Source: Paenibacillus sp. (GTDB lineage: Bacteria; Bacillota; Bacilli; Paenibacillales; Paenibacillaceae). Taken from it: 32,760 nt of DNA. A program made the position numbers and the translations under genes. Under the pieces are notes generated by a model that saw only the letters and a list, made by a program, of their open reading frames with translations, did no database searches and was not told the DNA's origin. The stretch is from NCBI GenBank assembly GCA_023512345.1, contig JAILZT010000037.1, positions 1-32,760 on the forward strand, given 5' to 3'. Shown here piece by piece: positions 7,029 to 15,587 of this stretch. Numbering within the stretch: the first letter of the stretch is position 1; every line of letters starts with the position of its first letter.

Positions 7029-8099
7029 ATGGATAATGATTCTCCAACCTCAAATAAAGTAGCCTTGGTAGTAGGCGCAAATGGTGTCATTGGCCGGAAC
7101 CTTATCGATCATCTCCTTACACTTCCTGATTGGGATGTGATCGGTATATCCCGTAGAGGTGGTGAGTCAAACGACCAAGTCCGGTATGTATCTGTTGATT
7201 TGCTCAATATAGAGGACACACGTCAAAAGTTAAGTGGCTTAACTGAGGTAACGCACATTTTCTATGCCGCATACCAAGACCGTCCAACTTGGGCCGAACT
7301 TGTTCCACCCAACCTCGCCATGCTAGTGAACACCGTAGAGGTGATCGAACCCGTCGCATTAGGTTTGAAGCATATCAGTTTGATGCAGGGATACAAGGTT
7401 TATGGCGCGCACCTAGGCCCCTTCAAGACACCCGCTCGTGAGACTGACGCAAATCATATGCCACCTGAGTTCAATATTGATCAGCAAGATTTCTTAGAGC
7501 AAAGACAACATGGTAAGTCATGGACATGGTCAGCGCTCCGTCCTTCTGTAGTGTGCGGCTTCTCGCTCGGGAATCCGATGAACCTGGCCATGGTTATTGC
7601 AATATACGCCTCAATCTCGAAGGAGCTTGGTCTTCCTCTTCGGTTTCCAGGTAAGCCAGGGGCTTATAACAGCTTATTAGAGATGACAGATGCTGGACTT
7701 CTCGCAAAGGCAACAGTATGGGCGGCGACTGACAATCGTTGTGCCAATCAGTCGTTTAACATTACCAACGGTGATCTGTTCCGCTGGAATGAATTATGGC
7801 CGAAGATCGCACAATATTTCGACTTGGAGACAGCACCTCCGCTGCAAATGTCACTGGATGTTGTAATGGCTGACAAAGAGCATCTTTGGAGCAATATGGT
7901 CGAAAAGCATGGGCTTGCTCAACATTCCTATAAAGATATATCCTCTTGGGGATTCGGTGATTTCGTATTTTCTTGGGACTATGATTTCTTCGCGGACGGA
8001 ACGAAGGCCCGTCGCTTTGGTTTTTATGAATACGTTGATACTGAAGCAATGTTTATGAAGATCTTCGACGACCTACGACAACGTAAGGTCATTCCATAA
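7029..8099 (+). CDS. PRISE-type NAD(P)-dependent short-chain dehydrogenase
   Basis: The 356-residue protein is an atypical short-chain dehydrogenase related to plant progesterone 5-beta-reductase / iridoid synthase enzymes, which reduce activated C=C bonds of enones. It shows the nucleotide motif VVGANGVIGRNL, the dinucleotide selectivity loop ISRRGG, the catalytic-lysine region QGYKVYGAHLGPF, WTWSALRPSVVCGF, and FNITNGDLFRWNELWP, a hallmark of this group. The region that in plant enzymes reads NFYY.QED, with the active-site tyrosine, here reads EFNIDQQD, so that tyrosine appears lost. GAAGGAG precedes the ATG. The substrate is unknown. Tandem operator-like repeats lie upstream. Confidence 0.85.
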   Translation: MDNDSPTSNKVALVVGANGVIGRNLIDHLLTLPDWDVIGISRRGGESNDQVRYVSVDLLNIEDTRQKLSGLTEVTHIFYAAYQDRPTWAELVPPNLAMLVNTVEVIEPVALGLKHISLMQGYKVYGAHLGPFKTPARETDANHMPPEFNIDQQDFLEQRQHGKSWTWSALRPSVVCGFSLGNPMNLAMVIAIYASISKELGLPLRFPGKPGAYNSLLEMTDAGLLAKATVWAATDNRCANQSFNITNGDLFRWNELWPKIAQYFDLETAPPLQMSLDVVMADKEHLWSNMVEKHGLAQHSYKDISSWGFGDFVFSWDYDFFADGTKARRFGFYEYVDTEAMFMKIFDDLRQRKVIP

Positions 8100-8117
8100 A
8101 TGAAAAAGCAAAAGAAA

Positions 8118-8143
8118 AGCCGACCTTGTGTACCAGGTCGGCT
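8118..8143. terminator. Terminator between PRISE gene and HxlR gene
   Basis: A 9-bp perfect stem AGCCGACCT/AGGTCGGCT with an 8-nt loop lies between the convergent stops. The minus-strand side is followed by a T-rich run (TTTTCTTTTGCTTTTT), and the plus side by TTAATTTTTA. Confidence 0.85.
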
Positions 8144-8145
8144 GC

Positions 8146-8505
8146 TTAATTTTTATTAGCGAGAACAACGGCTCTTCCGTCATATTTTCTCTCTATGTGG
8201 GAATCTCCCCATCTGCACATCAAATGCAGGATCTCCTTTAGACTCCATCCATAGTCTGTTAATTCATACTCAACTTTTGGGGGCACCTGATTATAAGAAA
8301 TCCGTAGAATAACCCCTTCCTCCTCAAGCTCCCGAAGATGCTGCGTTAACATTTTTTGAGTTATTGCCGGTATCAAGTTTCTGAATTCATGATTCCGTTT
8401 CTTGCCAAATGTTAGATGAAAGAGAATAACAGGTTTCCATTTCCCCCCAATGACCTCCAGTGTTGCCTCTACTGCAGTGTTGTATATCTTTTCAGGATTT
8501 TTCAC
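8146..8505 (-). CDS. HxlR-family transcriptional regulator
   Basis: This 119-residue winged-helix protein has the HxlR hallmarks: VIGGKWKPVILFHLTFGKKRNHEFRNLI split over helix 1-2, AITQKMLTQHLRELEEEGVI as the recognition segment, VPPKVEYELTDYG for the wing, and a C-terminal helix LKEILHLMCRWGD. The family often senses electrophiles, aldehydes or quinones and usually controls a neighbouring reductase. The start is GTG with GAGGGG about 10 bp upstream. It is convergent with the PRISE gene and divergent from the serine hydrolase; its single cysteine in the C-terminal helix could be redox active, which is only inference. Confidence 0.93.
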   Translation of the reverse strand: MKNPEKIYNTAVEATLEVIGGKWKPVILFHLTFGKKRNHEFRNLIPAITQKMLTQHLRELEEEGVILRISYNQVPPKVEYELTDYGWSLKEILHLMCRWGDSHIERKYDGRAVVLANKN

Positions 8506-8684
8506 AAGCCATGCTCCCCTCTTGGAATAATTCTACACAGAATATTTTAATCATTTTACTATATACCATTTATGAAACAAACAAACGCATCATTTAAGAC
8601 TGTTAAGTACGGTATTCCATTTTTCTACAAATCATCTATTATATATCTATATATTAATAACAACCTGCTATTGGAGGAGTTCAC

Positions 8685-9710
8685 GTGCTGCCAGAAGATT
8701 TAGAAAGTAAAATAGCCCGAATTGCAGTTGAAACCAGCTTTAATGGAGCAATAAGTGTATCAAGCATCGGGAAGGAAATGGTTAGGAGTGCTTTTGGTTA
8801 TGCAAATAGAGCTGACAGTCTTCCTAATACCCAGGACACCAGATTTGGGATTGCCTCTGGTTGTAAATTGTTCACAGCAGTTGCTGTTTGTCAGCTGGTA
8901 GAACAAGGAAAGCTGTCCTTCGATAGCAAATTGGCAGAGTGTCTAGAAGGAGTTTCCTTCCCTCATTTCAGCGGAGATATTACGATTCATCATCTGCTGA
9001 CACACAGTTCAGGTATTCCAGATTATTTTGACGAAGAAATCATGGAGAACTTTGAAGAGTTATGGAAAGCACAACCTATGTATGGCATACGTCGTCTAGA
9101 GCATTTTCTGCCTATGTTCCAAGGGAGTATGATGAAGTTTTCTACAGGTGAGAGGTTTCATTATAATAATGCAGGCTATATCTTGCTTGGCCTTATTGTA
9201 GAAAAAGTCTCTGGAATAGAATTCTCAGATTATGTCGAGCAGCATGTATTTCAACCCTGCAATATGATACGCTCCGGTTACTTCGCACTGGATCAACTAC
9301 CCTCTAATACGGCACAAGGTTATATTGAAGCGGATAACGGGGGATGGCGCAGCAATATTTTTTCTATCCCTGTAAAAGGAGGCTCTGATGGCGGCGCATT
9401 CGTGACTGCTCCAGAGATGCTTCAATTCTGGGAAGGATTATTCGAACATAGACTTCTAGGCCCGGAGCTGACAGCCTTGTTGCTCACACCTCACATCCAT
9501 GTGGAGAAGGAAGAGTATTACGGCTATGGAATTTGGATTCGTACACGGGGAGATGGAATCATGAAATTTCATGTCATGGGTTATGATCCCGGCGTATCCT
9601 TTCATTCGGCGGTATATCCAGATTACGGTGTGAAACTGGCGGTAACTTGTAATACCAGCGTAGGCGCTTATAACATAATGAATGCTGTCGAGGAGGAACT
9701 GCTTAGTTAA
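8685..9710 (+). CDS. Serine hydrolase of the beta-lactamase / class C family
   Basis: The 341-residue protein has the catalytic SxxK tetrad SGCK near residue 65, the second motif YNN (HYNNAGYILLG) and a late HVMGYDPG segment in place of KTG. These identify an S12-like esterase/peptidase fold. No signal peptide is seen, so it probably works in the cytoplasm. The GTG start follows GGAGGAG closely. Many such proteins in Paenibacillus lack an assigned substrate. The next gene starts 12 bp after its stop and is likely co-transcribed. Confidence 0.88.
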   Translation: MLPEDLESKIARIAVETSFNGAISVSSIGKEMVRSAFGYANRADSLPNTQDTRFGIASGCKLFTAVAVCQLVEQGKLSFDSKLAECLEGVSFPHFSGDITIHHLLTHSSGIPDYFDEEIMENFEELWKAQPMYGIRRLEHFLPMFQGSMMKFSTGERFHYNNAGYILLGLIVEKVSGIEFSDYVEQHVFQPCNMIRSGYFALDQLPSNTAQGYIEADNGGWRSNIFSIPVKGGSDGGAFVTAPEMLQFWEGLFEHRLLGPELTALLLTPHIHVEKEEYYGYGIWIRTRGDGIMKFHVMGYDPGVSFHSAVYPDYGVKLAVTCNTSVGAYNIMNAVEEELLS

Positions 9711-9722
9711 AGGAGGGGATAT

Positions 9723-10166
9723 ATGAAGCACCTGATAAGTTTATTTTTCACTATATTAATGGTAGGCACTCTAATTACCGGCGTAGCTAACGCAGATTGG
9801 GCTTACAATGTTGTAGTCTATGATGGAAATAGTTATATTCCTTCGGATGTTCAGATTGATTCTAAGCAAATTGGTACAAAGATTGGAAAGGTTACTTATT
9901 ACTCTGATGTAGAAGATACCTACTCCGGAAACTTTTCGAACAAATATCCTAAAGATACAGAATATTACTCCATAGATAACGTGGATGTTAAAGTAGCTAT
10001 TGCCGTTAAAGAGGATAACAACAAGTTCATCATTGCAAATTACGAAGGAAAGTATGCTGGAAGTAAGTTCAGCTGGAGAGAGTTATCCCCCTTTATTCTT
10101 GTAGTCCCCATATTGGGAGTTATTGCCTACCTGATAAATAAGAGAGCGTATCATAGACACCCGTAA
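9723..10166 (+). CDS. Small exported, C-terminally membrane-anchored protein
   Basis: The 147-residue product has a signal peptide (residues 1-24, ending VANA), an outside domain rich in Tyr, Asp and Lys with TYSGNFSNKYPKDTEYYSI, and a C-terminal membrane helix (PFILVVPILGVIAYL) followed by a basic tail. I have seen this arrangement in hypothetical proteins of Bacillus and Paenibacillus but know no function. AAAGGAGGGG lies directly before the ATG. It follows the serine hydrolase at 12 bp and is closed by a terminator. Confidence 0.75.
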   Translation: MKHLISLFFTILMVGTLITGVANADWAYNVVVYDGNSYIPSDVQIDSKQIGTKIGKVTYYSDVEDTYSGNFSNKYPKDTEYYSIDNVDVKVAIAVKEDNNKFIIANYEGKYAGSKFSWRELSPFILVVPILGVIAYLINKRAYHRHP

Positions 10167-10174
10167 TCCCCAAA

Positions 10175-10221
10175 AAAACACCACTATCAAATCGAATACA
10201 ACGATTTAACGGTGGTGTTTT
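10175..10221. terminator. Bidirectional terminator after small exported protein and pdp
   Basis: AAAACACCAC (10175-10184) pairs with GTGGTGTTTT (10212-10221), and AAATCG pairs with CGATTT inside it. On the minus strand the stem continues into a run of seven T, so it mainly serves pdp. Confidence 0.85.
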
Positions 10222-10261
10222 GCATGACTATTATATATTTCTTTATATGACAGGTCGTCAA

Positions 10262-11593
10262 CTAATAACGGGTTACGCCGTCTTTCGTGACAAGTGCATA
10301 CACTAACGGCTGAGGAGCAACCGGTTCTGGAGTAATTCGGTAGGCTTCAAGCACCTTATTCACCGCTTCGCGAACTTTACTCTCACTAGCCTCATTCACA
10401 TGTAAAACAGCTAAGGTGTTGCCTTGTTCAACAACATCTCCAACTTTTTTGGACAAATGAATGCCGACTGCCAGATCAATCACAGATTCCTTTGTTTCAC
10501 GGCCCGCTCCGAGGAGCATAGCCGCAACGCCAATCTCTTCGGCTTGAATTCCCTCGACATAACCGCTGGTTGCTGCCTTCACTTCGATAAAGGTTTTGGC
10601 TGTTGGTAAGGTTTCCGGGAACTCAACTTGTGATGCATCCCCGCTCTGAGCTTCAACCATTTGCTTGAACTTCTCCAGTGCAGAGCCATCCTCAATGTGA
10701 GACTTCAGAATAGCGCGAGCTTCCACTTCATCTTTAGCTTTACCGCCTAGGACCAACATGTGGCTGCCAAGGATTAGGGTAACTTCCTCCAGATCCTTAG
10801 GTCCACGACCCATCAGCGTCTCAATACCTTCCTTGATTTCCAAGGCGTTACCGATGCCAAATCCCAACGGTTGGTCCATGTCACTAATTACTGCAACGGT
10901 GTTGCGACCTAGATGAGTCCCAATATCCACCATGGCTTGGGCAAGCTCAATAGATCTGTCTAATGTTTTCATGAAGGCACCGCTGCCCGTTTTGACATCC
11001 AGTACGATAGCGTCTGCGCCAGCTGCAATTTTCTTGCTCATTACTGAGCTCGCAATAAGTGGAATGGATTCTACAGTAGCTGTAACATCACGTAGAGCAT
11101 ACAGTTTCTTATCGGCAGGGGTGATATTTCCAGATTGTCCGATAACCGCTGCACCAATTTCACCAACTTGCGCGAAAAAACGCTCCCGGTCCATCTCAAC
11201 TGAGAACCCTGTGATCGATTCCAGCTTATCAATAGTACCACCGGTATGCCCAAGACCACGCCCAGACATTTTGGCAACGGGCACTCCAGCGGCAGCAACA
11301 AGCGGAGCCAGAACAATCGTTGTTTTGTCACCTACACCGCCAGTGGAGTGCTTGTCTACCTTAATCCCTGCAATAGGGCTAAGATCGATCTGATCACCGG
11401 ACTTAGCCATCTCCATGGTTAAATCTCCGGTTTCCCGTGCATTCATCCCTTGAAAGTAAACAGCCATAGCCCATGCTGAGATTTGGTAGTCTGGAATCTC
11501 TCCATGGCTGTAACCCTGAATAAGGAATGCAATTTCCTCACTAGTCAGCTCTCCACCATCTCTTTTTTTCTGGATAATATCGACGGCTCTCAT
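10262..11593 (-). CDS. pdp: Pyrimidine-nucleoside phosphorylase
   Basis: The enzyme splits uridine, thymidine and deoxyuridine with phosphate into base and (deoxy)ribose 1-phosphate. The 443-residue sequence has the helical alpha domain, the phosphate motif KHSTGGVGDKTT, the family signature SGRGLGHTGGTIDKLES and a C-terminal alpha/beta domain with GRETKE. The length is normal. It overlaps the upstream PNP gene by 4 bp (ATGA), so it is the last gene of a deoB-PNP-PNP-pdp salvage operon. In Bacillus pdp is usually in a separate operon with nupC and deoC, so this placement is a local feature. Confidence 0.96.
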   Translation of the reverse strand: MRAVDIIQKKRDGGELTSEEIAFLIQGYSHGEIPDYQISAWAMAVYFQGMNARETGDLTMEMAKSGDQIDLSPIAGIKVDKHSTGGVGDKTTIVLAPLVAAAGVPVAKMSGRGLGHTGGTIDKLESITGFSVEMDRERFFAQVGEIGAAVIGQSGNITPADKKLYALRDVTATVESIPLIASSVMSKKIAAGADAIVLDVKTGSGAFMKTLDRSIELAQAMVDIGTHLGRNTVAVISDMDQPLGFGIGNALEIKEGIETLMGRGPKDLEEVTLILGSHMLVLGGKAKDEVEARAILKSHIEDGSALEKFKQMVEAQSGDASQVEFPETLPTAKTFIEVKAATSGYVEGIQAEEIGVAAMLLGAGRETKESVIDLAVGIHLSKKVGDVVEQGNTLAVLHVNEASESKVREAVNKVLEAYRITPEPVAPQPLVYALVTKDGVTRY

Positions 11594-12456
11594 ACTTCTA
11601 CCTGCACTTCACGTACAAAGGCACGAACCAAACCAATAAATTTAGGTTTTGTAAGGTTGGCTACCTTCACTACCTGCTCATGAGTTAAAGGCTCCAACTC
11701 CTCGCCAATAGCCATATCTGTAATGCATGTAATTCCCAGCACTCGGAGTTGGCTATGGCTGGCTGCTATAACTTCCGGAACCGTAGACATCCCTACTGCA
11801 TCTCCACCGAGGTAAGCGAGCATTTTAAGTTCAGCCGGAGTTTCATAGGTAGGACCGCTAATCCCTGCATATACGCCTTCTTGAAGCTCCAAAGTTTCGC
11901 CTTCTGTTCCTTTTACGTCCTTTGCCAGCTTTTTCGCAAGGGCAATATATTCATGATCATATGCACGGGACATATCAGGGAAGCGCACTCCCAGCTCCGG
12001 ATCATTAGGTCCGATCAATGGATTATCGCCAGTCATGTTCAAATGGTCGGTAATCAGCATTAGATCACCTGCTTTAAACGCTTTGTTCATCCCGCCGCCA
12101 GCGTTGGTAATTACGAGGGTTTTAATACCCAACTTCGCCAACACATAGACAGGCAGAACAACCTTACGCATAGCATAACCTTCGTAGAAGTGAAAACGGC
12201 CTTGCATAATAATAACGTCCTTGCCTTCCAGCTTTCCGATAACAAACCGGCCAGCATGACCTACAACCGTAGAGTGTGGGAAATGTGGGATTTCTTCATA
12301 TGGCAGGTAAACAGCATCTTCAATTTGGTCGCCCAAATCTCCTAGGCCAGAACCCAGAATCAGTCCGATCGTTGGGGAGTACGCACCTAGTTTAGATTTT
12401 ACATATTCAGCTGCTTCCTTAACTTGCGCGCCATAAGCGACGGTGGATTGTGTCAT
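11590..12456 (-). CDS. Trimeric-type purine nucleoside phosphorylase paralogue with Asp at base-binding site
   Basis: The 288-residue protein belongs to the PNP/MTAP family: GLILGSGLGDLGDQI (phosphate loop), HFPHSTVVGHAG, MQGRFHFYEGY, ITNAGGG, GPTYETPAEL (glutamate that binds the purine) and VGMSTVPEVI. At the position of human PNP Asn243, the base-specificity residue, it has Asp247 (CITDMAIG). Its neighbour keeps Asn. In human PNP the Asn-to-Asp change favours adenosine, and MTAP carries Asp there. I therefore infer a shifted specificity, perhaps towards 6-aminopurine nucleosides. It also has NAGGG in place of the usual NAAGG. AGGAGG precedes the ATG. Confidence 0.93.
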   Translation of the reverse strand: MTQSTVAYGAQVKEAAEYVKSKLGAYSPTIGLILGSGLGDLGDQIEDAVYLPYEEIPHFPHSTVVGHAGRFVIGKLEGKDVIIMQGRFHFYEGYAMRKVVLPVYVLAKLGIKTLVITNAGGGMNKAFKAGDLMLITDHLNMTGDNPLIGPNDPELGVRFPDMSRAYDHEYIALAKKLAKDVKGTEGETLELQEGVYAGISGPTYETPAELKMLAYLGGDAVGMSTVPEVIAASHSQLRVLGITCITDMAIGEELEPLTHEQVVKVANLTKPKFIGLVRAFVREVQVEV

Positions 12457-12495
12457 GTATTTTTCCTCCTGAACTAAATTATGTGTAATTTGAGC

Positions 12496-13320
12496 CTACA
12501 TTTTAGGAATGAATCCTAATACCAACTTCAAGAAGTGCTCCCGCACCCGCTCCGCTGTCTCCATAACCTCGCTGTGATTCAGGGGTTGATCCAGAATTCC
12601 AGCAGCCATGTTCGTGATACAAGAAATGCCAAGCACCTCAATACCGGCGTGACGAGCAACTATGGTCTCGGATACAGTGGACATACCTACCGCATCTGCA
12701 CCTTGGCGGCGAAGCATAACAATCTCAGCCGGAGTTTCATAAGTAGGTCCGAGGAGTCCCGCATATACGCCTTCTTTGAATTCAAATCCTTGTGCTGCTG
12801 CCGTTTCTTTGGCGATATCGATCAAGCGGCGGCTGTATGCCGAAGACATGTCCGGAAATCTCACGCCGAGCTCAGCATCATTAGGACCAGTTAATGGATT
12901 ATGTCCTGTTAGGTTAAGTTGGTCTGTAATCAGCATCAGATCGCCCGGAGTGAAGTCTGTGTTCACACCGCCAGCTGCATTCGTGACGAGAAGGCTTGTA
13001 ACCCCCAGCTCTTTCATGACACGTACCGGGAATGCAGTGACCTCCGGTCCATATCCTTCATACATGTGAAAACGGCCTTTCATCATAACGACACGCCGTC
13101 CTTCAATTTTACCAATCAGCAGTTCGCCTTCATGTCCTTCTACAGTAGATACAGGGAAATGGGGAATTTCGTTGTATGGGATACTGATTCCTTCTGTGAT
13201 CAGATCGGCCAGAACTCCGAGACCTGAACCGAGAATCAATCCGATTTCCGGTGCCTCTGGACTTTTGCTTTTAATAAAAGCGGCTGCTTCCTGGATCGTA
13301 CTTTTGCTTACTACGCTCAT
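12496..13320 (-). CDS. punA: Purine nucleoside phosphorylase (inosine/guanosine type)
   Basis: This 274-residue trimeric PNP matches the Bacillus enzyme between deoB and dacF. It has GLILGSGLGVLADLI, HFPVSTVEGHEG, MKGRFHMYEGY, VTNAAGGVN, GPTYETPAEIVML, VGMSTVSETI and the base-binding Asn237 in CITNMAAG, as expected for 6-oxopurine nucleosides. It converts inosine and guanosine to base plus ribose 1-phosphate, which DeoB converts to ribose 5-phosphate. It lies 18 bp after deoB and 39 bp before its paralogue. Confidence 0.95.
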   Translation of the reverse strand: MSVVSKSTIQEAAAFIKSKSPEAPEIGLILGSGLGVLADLITEGISIPYNEIPHFPVSTVEGHEGELLIGKIEGRRVVMMKGRFHMYEGYGPEVTAFPVRVMKELGVTSLLVTNAAGGVNTDFTPGDLMLITDQLNLTGHNPLTGPNDAELGVRFPDMSSAYSRRLIDIAKETAAAQGFEFKEGVYAGLLGPTYETPAEIVMLRRQGADAVGMSTVSETIVARHAGIEVLGISCITNMAAGILDQPLNHSEVMETAERVREHFLKLVLGFIPKM

Positions 13321-13338
13321 TAGTTGTTCCTCCTAAGT

Positions 13339-14517
13339 CTATTTCAATTCTCCCAAAAAGCTTGTCCCATATTGCGGTGCCTTTGCACCAAAGTTATCAG
13401 CAATCGTTGCTGCAACATCGGAGAACGTTGTTCTTACCCCAAGGCTATCAGGTTGTTTAAGACCCGGGCTGTAGACAAGTAAAGGCACAAACTCACGGGT
13501 ATGATCCGTCCCGCTATGGACAGGGTCATTACCATGGTCGGCTGAAATGATCAACAGATCCTTATCGCCAAGCGTAGACATAATCTCCGGCAGCGACTCG
13601 TCGAACACTTCAAGTGCCCGGCCGTATCCCTGAGGATCGCGGCGGTGTCCATAAAGGGAATCGAAATCCACTAAATTCGTAAATAAAAATCCATTGAATG
13701 GCTTACGCATCTGCTCGATCGTTATCTCGACACCGTGCTCGTTGCTCTTGGTTGGATAAGATGCGGTAACTCCTTCACCTGTAAAAATATCATTGATCTT
13801 GCCTACGGCAATAACATCTTTTCCGATATCAGCCAAGGCGTTCATCACTGTTGGTTCGGGTGGCTTCACCGCATAATCATGGCGATTCGAAGTACGTGCG
13901 AAGTTGCCTGGTTCACCGATATAAGGACGGGCAATTACGCGACCTACAGAAAACTCGGGAGCCATCGTTAGCTCACGTGCGATTGCACAAGCGCTGTACA
14001 ATTCCTCCAGAGGGATGACATCCTCATGCGCTGCCAATTGGAATACGCTATCAGCAGAAGTATAGACAATCCATGCTCCGGTCTTCATCTGTTCCTCACC
14101 GTATTCAACTAGAATCTCCGTGCCCGAAGCCGGTTTGTTGCCGATCACTTTACGGCCTGTCGCTGCTTCGAACTTCTCAATTAACTCTGCAGGAAACCCA
14201 TCAGGGTAGGTGTTGAAAGGAACTTCAATTTTAAGCCCCATCAGTTCCCAATGGCCAGTCATTGTATCTTTACCTACAGACACCTCTTGCATTTTACCGT
14301 AGTAACCTGCAGGTGAAGTTACCGGAGCCAGCGGTGGCAATGAAGCTATATTAGCAAGTCCAAGCTTCTGCAGGTTAGGCAGCTTCAGTCCGGGAACTTG
14401 TTCAAGTATATGACCAAGAGTATGAGACCCCGTATCTCCGAAGCTTGCAGCATCCGGTGCCTCACCAATTCCCACACTATCCAAAACAATAAAGCAAATC
14501 CGATTAAAAGAGGACAT
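13339..14517 (-). CDS. deoB: Phosphopentomutase
   Basis: DeoB interconverts ribose 1- and 5-phosphate (and the deoxy forms), linking nucleoside phosphorolysis with central metabolism. The 392-residue sequence shows the alkaline-phosphatase-superfamily metal site (LDSVGIGEAPDA), the phosphorylated threonine region GKDTMTGHWELMG, ADSVFQLAAHE, and the C-terminal metal ligands ISADHGNDP and GTDHTREFVPLL. The length is standard. It heads the deoB-PNP-PNP-pdp operon. Confidence 0.97.
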   Translation of the reverse strand: MSSFNRICFIVLDSVGIGEAPDAASFGDTGSHTLGHILEQVPGLKLPNLQKLGLANIASLPPLAPVTSPAGYYGKMQEVSVGKDTMTGHWELMGLKIEVPFNTYPDGFPAELIEKFEAATGRKVIGNKPASGTEILVEYGEEQMKTGAWIVYTSADSVFQLAAHEDVIPLEELYSACAIARELTMAPEFSVGRVIARPYIGEPGNFARTSNRHDYAVKPPEPTVMNALADIGKDVIAVGKINDIFTGEGVTASYPTKSNEHGVEITIEQMRKPFNGFLFTNLVDFDSLYGHRRDPQGYGRALEVFDESLPEIMSTLGDKDLLIISADHGNDPVHSGTDHTREFVPLLVYSPGLKQPDSLGVRTTFSDVAATIADNFGAKAPQYGTSFLGELK

Positions 14518-14552
14518 GCTGTCTTCACTCCCTCATATATGCATAATTTTAA

Positions 14553-14621
14553 TTAAATGATTGTCCCAACAAGAAGAAACGGTTTGCCGTCTTCATACTG
14601 AACGGTACCCGTTTCCAACAT
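14553..14621 (-). CDS. Possible small gene between xerD and deoB
   Basis: A 22-codon frame begins at an ATG with AAAGGG about 10 bp upstream and encodes MLETGTVQYEDGKPFLLVGT followed by two Ile. The same frame stays open upstream to 14687 (KTIFSIRGKHFALKGNIR before the ATG), 44 codons in total, but I see no good start codon there. The composition, with alternating polar and hydrophobic residues and a GKPFLLVGT turn, looks protein-like. It could be a short gene with an unusual start, or the tail of a decayed one. The 7-bp hairpin arms at 14576-14615 lie inside this frame. Confidence 0.35.
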   Translation of the reverse strand: MLETGTVQYEDGKPFLLVGTII

Positions 14622-14693
14622 TCTTATATTACCCTTTAAGGCAAAATGCTTTCCTCTTATCGAGAAAATTGTTTTAAGTGTTCTCCCAATCGA

Positions 14694-15587
14694 TTACTTT
14701 GCTCTGGGGTGATAACTTTCATATACTTCCTTCATATTCTGACGGGCAATCCCGCTGTAAAGCTGAGTAGTCGATATGTCAGCGTGGCCCAACATATGCT
14801 GAACAGAACGTAAATCTGCTCCACCCTCAAGTAGATGGGCTGCAAAAGAATGCCGCAGCGTATGAGGCGTGATATCTTGAGTAATATCTGCTTCACGCGC
14901 ATATTTCTTAATAATTTTCCAGAAGCCCTGTCGAGTAAGACGGCCACCCAAACTATTTAGAAATAGTGCAGGCTCCAGTTCATCCTGCCGAAGCAGCTTG
15001 TCCCTCATTCCTGTAACATACGAAGCTACACACTCCGCAGCAATATTGCCTATTGGAACTACTCGCTCCTTGCCCGAAGAACCTGAGCACCTTGCATATT
15101 TCATCCCGGTATGAACGTCTTCCACATTGAGCGAAATTAACTCTGATACTCGGATTCCAGTAGCATATAGCAATTCAAGCATGGCTTTGTCACGCATCCC
15201 CTGAGGCACAGTTGCATCCGGAGCGGCTAGTAATTTAGCCATTTCTGGCACTGTAAGCACCATAGGTGCTTTCTTGTCCTGCTTCATCGCTTCCATGTCA
15301 AGGGAAGGGTCCTGTTGAATCAGCCTCTCTTTTAGCAAATACTGAAAAAAAGAACGGATAGATACTGTATTGCGGTTCACTGTTGCCGCTGCCCGTCCTG
15401 CTTGACGGAGTCCGCCTAGATAGAGAGAAACATGCGTCTTCTTGATTTCCTCCGGTATTTCTATTCCCCGCTCCACAACAAATTCCAGAAACTGCGAAAT
15501 ATCCCGCCCGTAAGATTCCAACGTGTTCCGGGACAATCCTTTATCCCTGGACAGATAAAGCATAAAGGGCTGCAAGTATGCCTTCAT
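14694..15587 (-). CDS. xerD: Site-specific tyrosine recombinase XerD
   Basis: XerD works with XerC at dif to resolve chromosome dimers. The 297-residue sequence has the N-terminal SAM-like core-binding domain (LSRDKGLSRNTLESYGRDI) and the catalytic domain with Arg in ATGIRVSEL, His and Arg in HTLRHSFAAHLL, His in MLGHADISTT and the nucleophile Tyr in TQLYSG. A longer frame starts at 15641, but AGGAGCG (15601-15595) precedes the ATG at 15587 and the resulting length fits the family. It sits in its conserved place between the yqzK-like gene and deoB. Confidence 0.95.
   Translation of the reverse strand: MKAYLQPFMLYLSRDKGLSRNTLESYGRDISQFLEFVVERGIEIPEEIKKTHVSLYLGGLRQAGRAAATVNRNTVSIRSFFQYLLKERLIQQDPSLDMEAMKQDKKAPMVLTVPEMAKLLAAPDATVPQGMRDKAMLELLYATGIRVSELISLNVEDVHTGMKYARCSGSSGKERVVPIGNIAAECVASYVTGMRDKLLRQDELEPALFLNSLGGRLTRQGFWKIIKKYAREADITQDITPHTLRHSFAAHLLEGGADLRSVQHMLGHADISTTQLYSGIARQNMKEVYESYHPRAK

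Noticed and set aside
14576..14615. GAAACGG...CCGTTTC hairpin as a xerD terminator
   Set aside because: The arms are short, no good T-run follows, and the sequence lies in a protein-like frame.
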